Under the pieces are notes generated by a model. The model worked only from the letters and a program-made list of their open reading frames with translations, ran no database searches and was not told where the DNA came from. A DNA stretch of 32,960 nt from Deltaproteobacteria bacterium (GTDB lineage: Bacteria > Desulfobacterota > Syntrophia > Syntrophales > UBA8958): positions 1 to 32,960 of the forward strand of contig JAKQIZ010000017.1 of assembly GCA_029561465.1 (NCBI GenBank). The letters run 5' to 3'. Shown here piece by piece: positions 1 through 8,607 of the stretch (position 1 is the first letter of the stretch; the number at the start of each line of letters is the position of its first letter). The position numbers and the translations under genes were made by a program.

Positions 1-1
1 G

Positions 2-841
2 AAGAACGGCCGGTTGCTCAAGCGGGAGGTTTCGGCCAATATCGACATCGAATCCCATGCCGACGGCCAGGGGATCACCGTCACCATCAAGCCGGGGACG
101 GTGAACGAGTCCGTTCATATCCCCGTCATCCTCAGTCAGGCGGGCCTTTATGACGTCGTTTACAACAACTTCATCATCGGCGCGGATTCCGACGTGACCA
201 TCATCGCCGGCTGCGGCATCCATTGCGGCGGTCTGGAGCCGGAAGGCCACGCCGGGATTCATGAATTCCGGATCGGCCCGAAGGCGAAGGTCAAGTATGT
301 GGAGAAACATTACGCCCGGGGCCCCGGTAGAGGGCGGCGCTCCCTGAATCCCACGACGAAGGTCTTTCTCGACGCCGGGGCGACGGCGGAGATGGAACTT
401 ACCCAGATCGGTGGTGTCGATGAGGCAAACCGGGTCAACGAGGCGGTCCTGGGACCCGACAGCCTGCTGCTGATCACCGAGCGGGTCCTTACGGAAGGAA
501 GCCAGAAGGCCGTCTCCACCAACAACATCACCCTGGAAGGGGCGGGGAGCCGGGCGAACATGATCTCCCGCTCCGTCATCAAGGGCGATTCCCAGCAGGA
601 TTTCTACGCCACCCTGGATGCCCTGGCCCCCTGTTTCGGCCACATCGAATGCGACGCCATCATCATGGACAGCGGCCGGAACGAGACGGTGCCGTCCCTC
701 AAGGCCCGTCATCCCGATGCCGCCCTCACCCACGAGGCCTCCATCGGCAAGATCGCCAGCGACCAGCTCATGAAACTCATGAGCCTGGGGCTGACCTACG
801 ACGAGGCGGTCAACCGCATCATCCAGGGATTTTTGAAGTGA
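2..841 (+). CDS. SufB/SufD-family Fe-S cluster assembly protein, 5'-truncated by window edge
   Basis: Members of the SufB/SufD family form the scaffold that, with the ATPase SufC, assembles Fe-S clusters in the cytoplasm. The frame is open from base 2 to the stop at 839-841, and the TTG at 14 is probably internal, so the true start lies upstream of the window. About 280 residues are visible. The C-terminal part carries the family signature HEASIGKI followed by QLMKLMSLGLTYDEA and a closing IIQGF, and the middle is the usual run of short beta-helix strands. A Cys-rich patch (GCGIHCGG) lies in the first third. The apparent size suits the short stand-alone SufBD type of archaea and anaerobes rather than the longer enterobacterial SufB. 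The next gene starts 15 bases later but is functionally unrelated. Family assignment is firm; whether it is SufB- or SufD-like is not resolved. Confidence 0.85.
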   Translation, partial: KNGRLLKREVSANIDIESHADGQGITVTIKPGTVNESVHIPVILSQAGLYDVVYNNFIIGADSDVTIIAGCGIHCGGLEPEGHAGIHEFRIGPKAKVKYVEKHYARGPGRGRRSLNPTTKVFLDAGATAEMELTQIGGVDEANRVNEAVLGPDSLLLITERVLTEGSQKAVSTNNITLEGAGSRANMISRSVIKGDSQQDFYATLDALAPCFGHIECDAIIMDSGRNETVPSLKARHPDAALTHEASIGKIASDQLMKLMSLGLTYDEAVNRIIQGFLK

Positions 842-856
842 GGAGTAACAACAAAT

Positions 857-1921
<1,065 letters not shown>

Positions 1922-2097
1922 ATTTGGTGCGTTGGTAAAATCCTTTGAGAGGTTCCAGGCCGAACAGCAGGAAAGCCCCCAGAAGACCATAATATGGAGA
2001 AGCGGCAAGCCCATGGTGGTGGGAAAAAATCAAGAGGAATTGGCTCATAGCATACCGATTTTTTGTGGCTGGGGGTGGAAATAAGGTCAATTGAAGA

Positions 2098-2126
2098 TTG
2101 ATTTTTTCGCCGGTTTCCTGTAGAGT
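2098..2126 (+). promoter_or_regulatory. Possible sigma-70 promoter for the permease leader
   Basis: TTGATT at 2098-2103 and TAGAGT at 2121-2126 are separated by 17 bases. If used, transcription would start near 2133 and give a leader of about 145 bases that includes the terminator-like hairpin at 2203-2240. The -10 match is only moderate. Confidence 0.35.
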
Positions 2127-2202
2127 CGCCAAAAATTTAGCTTGTATTGTCTTCTCCGATCATTAACGCCTGCGGGAGGGGTTATGAGGATGAGGTCCAG
2201 AA

Positions 2203-2240
2203 AATCCGCGTCATAGGGTGACGGCGGATTTTTTTTATTT
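2203..2240 (+). terminator. Intrinsic terminator / possible attenuator upstream of the permease gene
   Basis: AATCCGC (2203-2209) pairs with GCGGATT (2224-2230), and GTCA (2210-2213) pairs with TGAC (2219-2222) around a TAGGG loop with one bulged G. A long T run follows from 2229. It ends about 40 bases before the permease ATG, so it either ends an upstream transcript or acts as a conditional terminator in the leader. Confidence 0.75.
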
Positions 2241-2276
2241 TCATCACTGATCATTTTTTAAGAAGGAGGTGTTGTC

Positions 2277-3632
2277 ATGTTAAGGAAGCTTGCGTCGTTT
2301 TTCACCTATTTAATGCGTCATTATCTTCCCGACGCCTACTTGTTCGCCATCCTGCTCACGTTCATTTCGGCGATCCTGGCCCTGATCTTCACGCCGGCGG
2401 ACATCATGAAGGTGATCACCACCTGGGGCGGTGGATTTTATGGGATCATTGCCTTTGCCATGCAGATGATCCTGGTCCTGGTGACGGGATATATCCTGGC
2501 CCTGACGCCGCCCATGAAGAAGGTCCTCGACTGGGTAGCGACAAAGGCGGACACCCCCGTCAAGGGGGCGATGATCGTCGCCTTCGTCGGAGGGGTCGGC
2601 TCCTGGATCAACTGGGGCTTCGGCCTGATCTTCGCGGGGCTCCTGGCTCTCGAGGTGGCCCGGCGGACGAAAAAGGCCGACTTTCCCGTCCTCATCGGGG
2701 CGGCCTACAGCGGCTTCATCTGCTGGCATATGGGTTTCTCCAGTTCCATCGGTCTGCTGATCGCCACTCCTAAACATCCTCAGAACCTCATCGAGAAAAC
2801 CACTGGTCTGGTGGTTCCCGTGGCCGACACGATCTTTGCCCCCTGGAACCTGATCCCGGCGGCGATCATCATCCTGGGCCTTCCCGTCCTCTTTTATCTG
2901 ATTCATCCGAAGGAGGAGGAAACGATCAGCATCTCCCCGGATCGTCTCAAGGAGATGGAGGACCAGACGGTTAAAGTGGAGAAACCGGCCAGTCCCACCC
3001 TGGCGGAGCGTATCGACCACAGCTATGCGGTCAACATGATCTTCGCCGCCATGGGCATCTTCTATCTTTTCCTCCACTTCTCCAGCAAGGGCCTCGACCT
3101 CAACCTCAACATCGTCATCTTCATCTTCTTTATCGCCGGTGTTATCCTCCACGGCAAGCCGATCAACTATGTGAGCGCTATGAACATCGCCATCCGTTCC
3201 GCCGGCGGGATCGCCCTGCAGTTCCCCCTCTACGGCGGCATCATGGGGATCCTCATCGGCACCGGCCTGGCCAAGGTCATTGCCGGCTGGTTCGTCGCCG
3301 TCTCCACGCCGGAGACCTTCTACATGTTCCAGTTCTGGGGGGCCGGGGTGGTCAACCTCTTCGTCCCCTCCGGCGGCGGTCAGTGGGCCGTCCAGGGCCC
3401 CATCACCATCGAGGCGGCGAAGATGATGAATATCGATGCCGTGAAATCGGCCATGATGGTGGCCTGGGGCGACCAGTGGACCAACATGATCCAGCCCTTC
3501 TGGGCCCTGCCGCTCCTGGGTCTGGCGGGACTGTCCGCCAAGGACATCATGGGCTATACCACCATGACTTTACTCTGGGCCGGGCTGGTGCTGAGTGGTT
3601 TTGCCCTCCTCATCGGCTTCGGGGTGATGTAA
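2277..3632 (+). CDS. atoE: Short-chain fatty acid permease (AtoE/SCFA transporter family)
   Basis: An inner-membrane permease for short-chain fatty acids such as butyrate, acetoacetate or crotonate. The 451 residues are strongly hydrophobic, with about ten or more predicted membrane segments and a charged cytoplasmic loop near residues 215-245. The most diagnostic stretch is near residue 360: FWGAGVVNLFVPSGGGQWAV followed by QGP, the family's conserved core. ATG 2277 has an excellent ribosome binding site, AAGGAGGT at 2263-2270. The gene is monocistronic, bounded by a leader terminator upstream and a strong hairpin at 3655-3690 downstream. No atoDAB CoA-transferase or thiolase genes are adjacent. 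In a syntrophic or fermentative anaerobe it may import substrate or export product; the direction cannot be told from sequence. Confidence 0.92.
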   Translation: MLRKLASFFTYLMRHYLPDAYLFAILLTFISAILALIFTPADIMKVITTWGGGFYGIIAFAMQMILVLVTGYILALTPPMKKVLDWVATKADTPVKGAMIVAFVGGVGSWINWGFGLIFAGLLALEVARRTKKADFPVLIGAAYSGFICWHMGFSSSIGLLIATPKHPQNLIEKTTGLVVPVADTIFAPWNLIPAAIIILGLPVLFYLIHPKEEETISISPDRLKEMEDQTVKVEKPASPTLAERIDHSYAVNMIFAAMGIFYLFLHFSSKGLDLNLNIVIFIFFIAGVILHGKPINYVSAMNIAIRSAGGIALQFPLYGGIMGILIGTGLAKVIAGWFVAVSTPETFYMFQFWGAGVVNLFVPSGGGQWAVQGPITIEAAKMMNIDAVKSAMMVAWGDQWTNMIQPFWALPLLGLAGLSAKDIMGYTTMTLLWAGLVLSGFALLIGFGVM

Positions 3633-3654
3633 CGATTATTTGACCCGTCGATCA

Positions 3655-3690
3655 AACGGCCGCCTTTCCTTGCGGAAGGCGGCCGTTCTT
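3655..3690 (+). terminator. Intrinsic terminator after the permease gene
   Basis: AACGGCCGCCTTTCC (3655-3669) and GGAAGGCGGCCGTT (3674-3687) form a nearly perfect stem with one bulged T and a TTGC loop. The T run after it is short, so termination may be partial, but the position 22 bases after the stop codon is typical. Confidence 0.75.
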
Positions 3691-3743
3691 ATCCCCGCCG
3701 CATCCGGACCTGTCGTATCTTCAGAAGGATGCAAACATTCATA

Positions 3744-3772
3744 TTGACACCGCCACGGCGTTTTTTTATAGG
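3744..3772 (+). promoter_or_regulatory. Sigma-70 promoter for the AMIN-domain gene
   Basis: A consensus TTGACA at 3744-3749 is followed after 17 bases by TATAGG at 3767-3772. The expected start point near 3780 leaves about 30 bases of leader before ATG 3809. Confidence 0.65.
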
Positions 3773-3808
3773 CCGGAAGAATATAAAAATCGTGGGGAAG
3801 GATATCCA

Positions 3809-4276
3809 ATGATCGAAAAATATCCCGATAGAACAACCGGGAGGCGCCTCAGGAAAATCGTCTTGTTTAATGCCGCCCTGACGATGGCGACAGCGGGAAC
3901 GGTCGGGACCGTGGGTGCGGAAGGTTGTCTCATCAAGGAAATAAAATTGGAGAAACAAGAAAACCACGCCGATTCCGTCGTCATCAACATGACGGGATGT
4001 CCGGCCCCCAAGGTAAGCGGATTGGAAGGACCGACGCCGCGAATCGTCCTCGATTTCCCCGCAGGCCGTTTCCAGGGGTGCCGGACGTTGCAGATGGATG
4101 TTAGCGGCGGCAGCGTGGTCAAGATCAGGGGGGCGAAGCATGACCATCCGCTGAATATGTTCCGGATTGTTCTGGATTTGAAACCGCGGCGATCTTACGG
4201 CGCCGAACAAACCTGGCTTCAGGGAGAGGACAAGTATATCATCAAAGTCGCTCCGGAGACGCCAGCCTCCCCGTAG
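3809..4276 (+). CDS. Exported AMIN-domain protein
   Basis: A 155-residue protein with a basic N-terminus and a hydrophobic stretch (about residues 14-37) ending in an Ala-Glu that looks like a signal peptidase I site, so it is probably periplasmic. The rest reads as a single AMIN domain: alternating strands with VVINMTG, then RIVLDFPAGRF about 20 residues later, then FRIVLDL and a closing tyrosine strand. AMIN domains bind the cell wall or target partners in AmiC amidases and secretin (PilQ) proteins. Here the domain stands alone with no catalytic or secretin domain attached. ATG 3809 follows GGGGAAGG at about 3794-3801. It has its own promoter and no obvious operon partner. The family call is good; the specific role is unknown. 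Confidence 0.7.
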   Translation: MIEKYPDRTTGRRLRKIVLFNAALTMATAGTVGTVGAEGCLIKEIKLEKQENHADSVVINMTGCPAPKVSGLEGPTPRIVLDFPAGRFQGCRTLQMDVSGGSVVKIRGAKHDHPLNMFRIVLDLKPRRSYGAEQTWLQGEDKYIIKVAPETPASP

Positions 4277-4573
4277 ATCGAGACGCCCGGCTCCGGGAGC
4301 AATAGGGACATGACGGATCATCGATCCTCCCCCGGCAGGATAACCGTCAGTAAAGGCCTGTGGTCCCAACTGTTGCGAACGACATTTCGCACCGCAAAGA
4401 TGATTATCCGGTTTTCATTTTCCAGCCGCCATTCAGCAAAAAGCCATAAGAAACTTCTTCATAATTAAAATAAATACTTACAAATAGATGCCCGCTGTTC
4501 GATCCGTGCCGGATGTCTTGGTACGAATGCTGCTACGGGACGGATGACCTAACTTTCCAAAGGAGAGAATCTC
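4277..4573. promoter_or_regulatory. Intergenic region presumed to hold the promoter of the fatty-acid-like cluster
   Basis: A 297-base gap with no gene. The stretch from about 4448 to 4490 is far more AT-rich than its surroundings and contains TAAAAT (4466-4471) and CATAAT (4460-4465) as possible -10 elements, but no good -35 partner is visible. A small CCCGG/CCGGG inverted repeat lies near the start. The start of the downstream operon is inferred to be here. Confidence 0.35.
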
Positions 4574-5524
4574 ATGTCGATTGCCACGAAAAGCGTTGCC
4601 GTCGTATTTCCTGGTCAGGGGGCTCAAAGGCCGGGAATGGGAAGGGACTTCTGCGAAGAACTGAGTATCTGCCGTCATACTTATGAAGAGGCTGCCGACG
4701 CCCTGGGATGGGATGTCGGCGCGATCTGTTTCGGAACCGATGATCGTCTGGACCGAACGGAATATACCCAGCCTTGCCTCCTAACCACGGAAATCGCCAT
4801 GTTCCGGGGGCTGCAAGAACGGTTCGGACTATCCCCCACATACTTTGGCGGCCACAGCCTTGGGGAGTTCTCCGCCCTGGTGGCGGCCGGGGTCATGCCG
4901 CTGGGTGACACCGTACGGGTCGTGCATGCCCGGGGGCGCCTCATGCAGGAAGCCGTGCCGCCGGGGCTGGGAGGCATGGCGGCGGTTATTGCCGATGATC
5001 TCGATGCCGAGGAGTTGGAGGAAGTCCTGACGGACCTGCCGGTGGACATCGCCAATGTCAATTCGAACCGCCAGATCGTCATCAGCGGCCATACCGGAGC
5101 TCTGCCCGACGCGGCGGCGCGGATCACCGACATCCTGGGTGCGGATGCCGCCTGCCGCTTCGTTCCCCTCAACGTCAGCGCCCCGTTCCACAGCCGGTTC
5201 ATGCGTCCCGTGGAACGGGAGTTTTCCAATGTTCTCAAAGGTATCCGTGATGATGTGGACGCTCGGAAGGCGGTAGCGGTGACGTCCAATTACACGGGCC
5301 GTTTCCATACCCGCTACCCCGAAGATCTCTTCTGTTACCTTACCTATCAGTTGGGAAGCCGGGTCCGCTGGCGGGAGAACATGGAACTCATCGCCGCCGA
5401 AGCCGACACAATCTATGAGATAGGCCCGGGTCGGCCATTGCGAGATTTCTTCAAGACCCTGGGGGTCAACTGCCTCTCCGTGGTCACCCTTTCCGGAGCG
5501 GCGCGGATTTTCGGGAGCAACTGA
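4574..5524 (+). CDS. fabD: Malonyl-CoA:ACP transacylase (FabD-like), first gene of the cluster
   Basis: Transfers malonyl groups from CoA to the acyl carrier protein. At 316 residues it matches FabD. It shows FPGQGAQRPGMG near the N-terminus, YTQPCLLTTEIAMF, the nucleophile motif GHSLGEFSALVAAG with Ser95, a conserved Arg about 25 residues later (HARGRLMQEA), and the catalytic His206 in APFHSRF. The C-terminal YEIGPGRPL segment is close to the family's usual IGPGKVL. ATG 4574 is preceded by AAGGAGA at 4559-4565. It begins a run of ten same-strand genes with an acyl carrier protein, so a dedicated loading enzyme is the likely role, although it might also serve housekeeping fatty acid synthesis. 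A different extender than malonyl cannot be excluded. Confidence 0.9.
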   Translation: MSIATKSVAVVFPGQGAQRPGMGRDFCEELSICRHTYEEAADALGWDVGAICFGTDDRLDRTEYTQPCLLTTEIAMFRGLQERFGLSPTYFGGHSLGEFSALVAAGVMPLGDTVRVVHARGRLMQEAVPPGLGGMAAVIADDLDAEELEEVLTDLPVDIANVNSNRQIVISGHTGALPDAAARITDILGADAACRFVPLNVSAPFHSRFMRPVEREFSNVLKGIRDDVDARKAVAVTSNYTGRFHTRYPEDLFCYLTYQLGSRVRWRENMELIAAEADTIYEIGPGRPLRDFFKTLGVNCLSVVTLSGAARIFGSN

Positions 5525-5527
5525 GCC

Positions 5528-6727
5528 ATGGATTTAAATTTGTCGGCAACGCAAGGCATGTATGTAGAAACGGTGCGGAGATTCGTGAAAACGGAGATCC
5601 TTCCCGGTCTCCTGGAGGTTGAGAGAAAGCACGCTTTCCCCTTCTCCGTAGTTCGCCGGGCCTGGGAACTGGGAATCCTCAACCTGAGCATCCCGGCAGT
5701 GATCAAAGGCTTCGAGTTGGATGCCCTGTCCTCCGCCCTGATCATCGAGGAACTCGCTTATGGAGATTCCGGGATCGCCACCTCCGCCATGTGCAATGAC
5801 CTGGCCAATGCCGTCATCGCCCAACACGGCATACCTTCCCAGCAGGAGGCCTTTTTGCGTCCCTTTGTGGAAGAACCCCTGCTGGCATCCTTTTGTCTAA
5901 CGGAACCGGGGGCAGGTTCGGACAACAGCGCCATGACCACGTTCATGGTCCGGCGGGAGGATGGATCATATCTGCTCAACGGCACCAAGTGCTTCATAAC
6001 CAACGCGTCCTTCGCCTCCCAGTTCACCGTTTTCTGTAAGGTAGGCAAGCCAGCGGGGAATTTCATGGCTTGTGTCATCGTTCCCGTTCCACCTCCCGCG
6101 CTGGAAGCTATTGCCGGGGGCTTTCCGACGGGGAGGGAAATCTTCCTGCCGGCCGGGGGGTGTATCGCTGTGGGCAAGCCCGAGGACAAGCTGGGACAGC
6201 GCTTATCCAATACCGCGGCGGTCACCTTTGAAGAAGTGGTTGTTACCCCGGAACAGATCATCGGCGACCGGCGCCGGGGATTTCAGTACATAATCGACGT
6301 CCTCGATTATGCCCGCCCCATGGTGGCGGCCATCGGAGTCGGTCTGGCCCGCCGGGCCCTGGCGGTGACCATCGACTATACCCGGGAACGTCGGCAGTTC
6401 GGCCAGCGAATCTGCGACCTCCCGGTGGCCCGGGAAACGCTGACGGCGATGTGGAAAAAGGTGGAACTGGCTAAGCTCGCCCTCATAAAGGCCGCTGTCA
6501 CCCTGGATGAGAAAGGATCGGACCGGGGGTTATACGCCTCCCTGGCCAAGAACGCCGCCGCCGAGGCGGCCATTTTCTGCGCCAATGAAGGGCTCCATCT
6601 CCATGGCGGCTACGGATTCATGAACGAATATGAGATAGCCAAGCTGGCCCGGGATGCCCATATCATCGATATATACGAGGGGGTGCGGGAGGTGCAGAAC
6701 ATGATCATCGGTCGGGAGATCTGTTGA
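5528..6727 (+). CDS. Acyl-CoA dehydrogenase family flavoprotein, possibly acting on acyl-ACP
   Basis: An FAD enzyme of the acyl-CoA dehydrogenase fold, 399 residues, full length. The N-terminal helical domain is followed by the FAD/substrate segment FCLTEPGAGSDNSAM, the mid strand domain with GTKCFITNASFA, the arginine segment YTRERRQFGQRI, and the C-terminal LHLHGGYGFMNEYEIAKLAR then DIYEGVREVQ, where Glu384 of YEG is the expected catalytic base. It lies three bases after the malonyl transferase stop and just before KAS III, with no ETF or beta-oxidation genes nearby. Related enzymes in natural-product clusters desaturate carrier-bound substrates (for example PltE/RedW on prolyl carriers and TcsD in FK506 biosynthesis). 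Desaturation of an ACP-bound chain is therefore a reasonable inference, as is use as an unconventional enoyl reductase. Confidence 0.88.
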   Translation: MDLNLSATQGMYVETVRRFVKTEILPGLLEVERKHAFPFSVVRRAWELGILNLSIPAVIKGFELDALSSALIIEELAYGDSGIATSAMCNDLANAVIAQHGIPSQQEAFLRPFVEEPLLASFCLTEPGAGSDNSAMTTFMVRREDGSYLLNGTKCFITNASFASQFTVFCKVGKPAGNFMACVIVPVPPPALEAIAGGFPTGREIFLPAGGCIAVGKPEDKLGQRLSNTAAVTFEEVVVTPEQIIGDRRRGFQYIIDVLDYARPMVAAIGVGLARRALAVTIDYTRERRQFGQRICDLPVARETLTAMWKKVELAKLALIKAAVTLDEKGSDRGLYASLAKNAAAEAAIFCANEGLHLHGGYGFMNEYEIAKLARDAHIIDIYEGVREVQNMIIGREIC

Positions 6728-6729
6728 CC

Positions 6730-7854
6730 ATGCTTTATCTCCACGGTTTGGGACATTTTCATCCGGAAAACGTCATCACCAACCGCTTCCTGGCGGACCT
6801 GGACATCGGGACGAGTGACGAATGGGTTCTGGAGCGGGTGGGGATCCGGGAGCGGCGCACCTCCCTGGAGCTTGACTACATTCGGGAGACAAAGAATCAG
6901 GATCCCCGGGGGGCCTCCGAGGCAAGCCGTTACAACAATGCCGAGACCGGAGCGGCGGCGGCCCGTCAGGCCATGCGCCAGGCGGGGATTGCCGCGGCGG
7001 ACGTCGGTTTGGTCATTTCCGGCAGCTCCGCTCCCGACCATGTCACCCCCTCCGAGGCAGCAACCGTGGCGGCGGAACTGGGTATCGAGGCGCCCTGCCT
7101 GGATATCAACGCCGCCTGCGCCACCTTTGGCGTCCAATTGTCTTTTCTGGATCGGATGAGGCCGGAAACTCTGCCATCCTTCATCCTCGTCGTCAACCCG
7201 GAGAATCTCACGCGCTGTGTCGATTATGCGGATCGCAATACAGCCGTCCTTTTCGGGGATGGGAGCGCCGCCGCGGTTGTTTCGGCAAAGGAACCGGCAA
7301 GGTTGCGGCTCATGGACTGCCACTGCGCCTCGCAACCGTCAGCCTGGCAGAAGGCAGTCATTCCCCGGATGGGATATTTTCACCAGGAAGGAAATGCCGT
7401 CCAGGGTTTCGCCATCCGCAAGATGACCGAAGCCGTCCGGATCCATCGGGAGCGCTGGAAGAGTGGCCTGTCTTCACCAAACGCATGCCGTTCAGGTTTG
7501 AAAGGGGCGGCAGACCGGGTGGAAAAGCGGGTCGATGCGGATAGCGGGTCGGGTGAGACCATGGTGCTGACGGCTGAGGGAGAAGTTGCCGCCGGCGGCA
7601 ACGGCCGACGTCTGGTCTTTATCGGCCATCAGGCGAACCTCAGTGTGCTGAATACCGTCTGTGAACGTTCAGCGATATCCGATGACTGCCACTGGCGTAA
7701 TGTGGCCCTTTTCGGCAACACGGGAAGTTCCGGCGCCCCCGCCGTTATGAGCCAGCGTCAAAAGGATCTCCGGCCGGGGGATGTGCTGATCATGGCGCTG
7801 GTCGGCGCGGGCCTGACGTGGGCGACGCTGGTCTGGCAGGCCGGCGAGTGTTGA
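6730..7854 (+). CDS. 3-oxoacyl-ACP synthase III-type condensing enzyme (KAS III)
   Basis: A thiolase-fold condensing enzyme of the FabH class, which normally starts chains by joining an acyl-CoA to malonyl-ACP. The triad is intact: Cys130 in INAACATF, His300 in FIGHQANL and Asn330 in FGNTGSSGAP. The N-terminus MLYLHGLGHFHPENVITN follows the usual FabH pattern. At 374 residues it is longer than the roughly 320 of FabH; the surplus is an insert at about residues 235-285, rich in charged and small residues. ATG 6730 is preferred, with GGGAG at 6714-6718 about 11 bases before; a TTG at 6724 that overlaps the preceding stop is the alternative. The divergence and the insert suggest a non-acetyl primer, but this is inference. 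Confidence 0.87.
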   Translation: MLYLHGLGHFHPENVITNRFLADLDIGTSDEWVLERVGIRERRTSLELDYIRETKNQDPRGASEASRYNNAETGAAAARQAMRQAGIAAADVGLVISGSSAPDHVTPSEAATVAAELGIEAPCLDINAACATFGVQLSFLDRMRPETLPSFILVVNPENLTRCVDYADRNTAVLFGDGSAAAVVSAKEPARLRLMDCHCASQPSAWQKAVIPRMGYFHQEGNAVQGFAIRKMTEAVRIHRERWKSGLSSPNACRSGLKGAADRVEKRVDADSGSGETMVLTAEGEVAAGGNGRRLVFIGHQANLSVLNTVCERSAISDDCHWRNVALFGNTGSSGAPAVMSQRQKDLRPGDVLIMALVGAGLTWATLVWQAGEC

Positions 7855-7913
7855 AATCTTCGTTCGCGACCGGGAAGGCTCTAAGTGGCCACAGGCATTG
7901 AGGACAGAGCAGG

Positions 7914-8498
7914 ATGATGTTGCCTTATCAGAAGTTTATGGAGAAAAGTGACTTCGATCTACCCGAGTTGATCGCATTTTCGTATGGAAAGCTCGTGACC
8001 GATCCCCCCGCCGGTTTCGATGCCCGCCTGCCGGCCCCGCCATTCCTGATGATCGACCGCATCCTGATTCTGGAGGCGGACGGAAAGCGGGGAAGAATCG
8101 TGGCGGAGAAAGATATCCAGATCGACGCCTGGTATTTCCAGTGCCACATGCCCGGCGATCCGGTCCAGCCGGGATGTCTGGGAGTGGATGCCATCTGGCA
8201 GCTCCAGGGCTTCTACGGGGTCTGGCGGGGCGGCCTGGGGGCCGGACGGGCCCTGGGCTGCGAGGGCGTGAATTTCACGGGACAGGTGCGGCCTTATCAC
8301 CGTGTCGTCCGTTACGAGATAGCGATCCGGAGATTTACCGCCCTTGCTGAATCCGGGGCCAGCGTCATCATCGGCGACGGCGCCATTTCGGTAGACGGCG
8401 AGCTTATTGCCGAGGTCCATCAGGCCCGGACCGGCCTGTTCCGTGGTATTGTCTATGGCGACTATCCCTGGCTGCCTCCGGCCACGATGCAGACGTGA
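7914..8498 (+). CDS. fabA: FabA-type 3-hydroxyacyl-ACP dehydratase/isomerase
   Basis: A hotdog-fold dehydratase of the FabA class. FabA proteins dehydrate 3-hydroxyacyl-ACP and can isomerise trans-2 to cis-3 decenoyl-ACP, the branch point to unsaturated chains in anaerobic synthesis. The catalytic pair is visible: His78 in CHMPGDPVQPGCLGVDAIWQ and Asp92 in the same motif, 14 residues apart as in Escherichia coli FabA (His70/Asp84). The later GRALGCEGVNFTGQVRP block is also FabA-specific and absent from FabZ. The protein has 194 residues, about 20 longer than usual, with a C-terminal tail after the GLF motif. Two tandem ATGs (7914, 7917) follow GAGGACAGAG. A second, FabZ-type dehydratase is encoded downstream, so this one probably has a specialised substrate or isomerase role. 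Confidence 0.92.
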   Translation: MMLPYQKFMEKSDFDLPELIAFSYGKLVTDPPAGFDARLPAPPFLMIDRILILEADGKRGRIVAEKDIQIDAWYFQCHMPGDPVQPGCLGVDAIWQLQGFYGVWRGGLGAGRALGCEGVNFTGQVRPYHRVVRYEIAIRRFTALAESGASVIIGDGAISVDGELIAEVHQARTGLFRGIVYGDYPWLPPATMQT

Positions 8499-8607
8499 GG
8501 AACATGCCTTTTCCGGCGGATGGGATGAGAGAATATGCATTGGCGATCTCTGGAGAACATGGATAACCGGTTGTCGATTTCGACCGGAATGAAAGGGCAG
8601 AGAAGCA

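Larger units (their letters stand above)
1922..2276. other. Intergenic leader region before the fatty acid permease gene
   Basis: This 355-base stretch has no convincing gene. It holds a plausible promoter (2098-2126) and an intrinsic terminator-like hairpin (2203-2240) only about 40 bases before the permease start. A tiny ORF begins at ATG 2184 or 2190, and its stop codon (2214-2216) falls in the hairpin loop. A 57-codon ORF from 1911 to 2084 is open, but it lacks a ribosome binding site and any recognisable motif. Confidence 0.6.
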
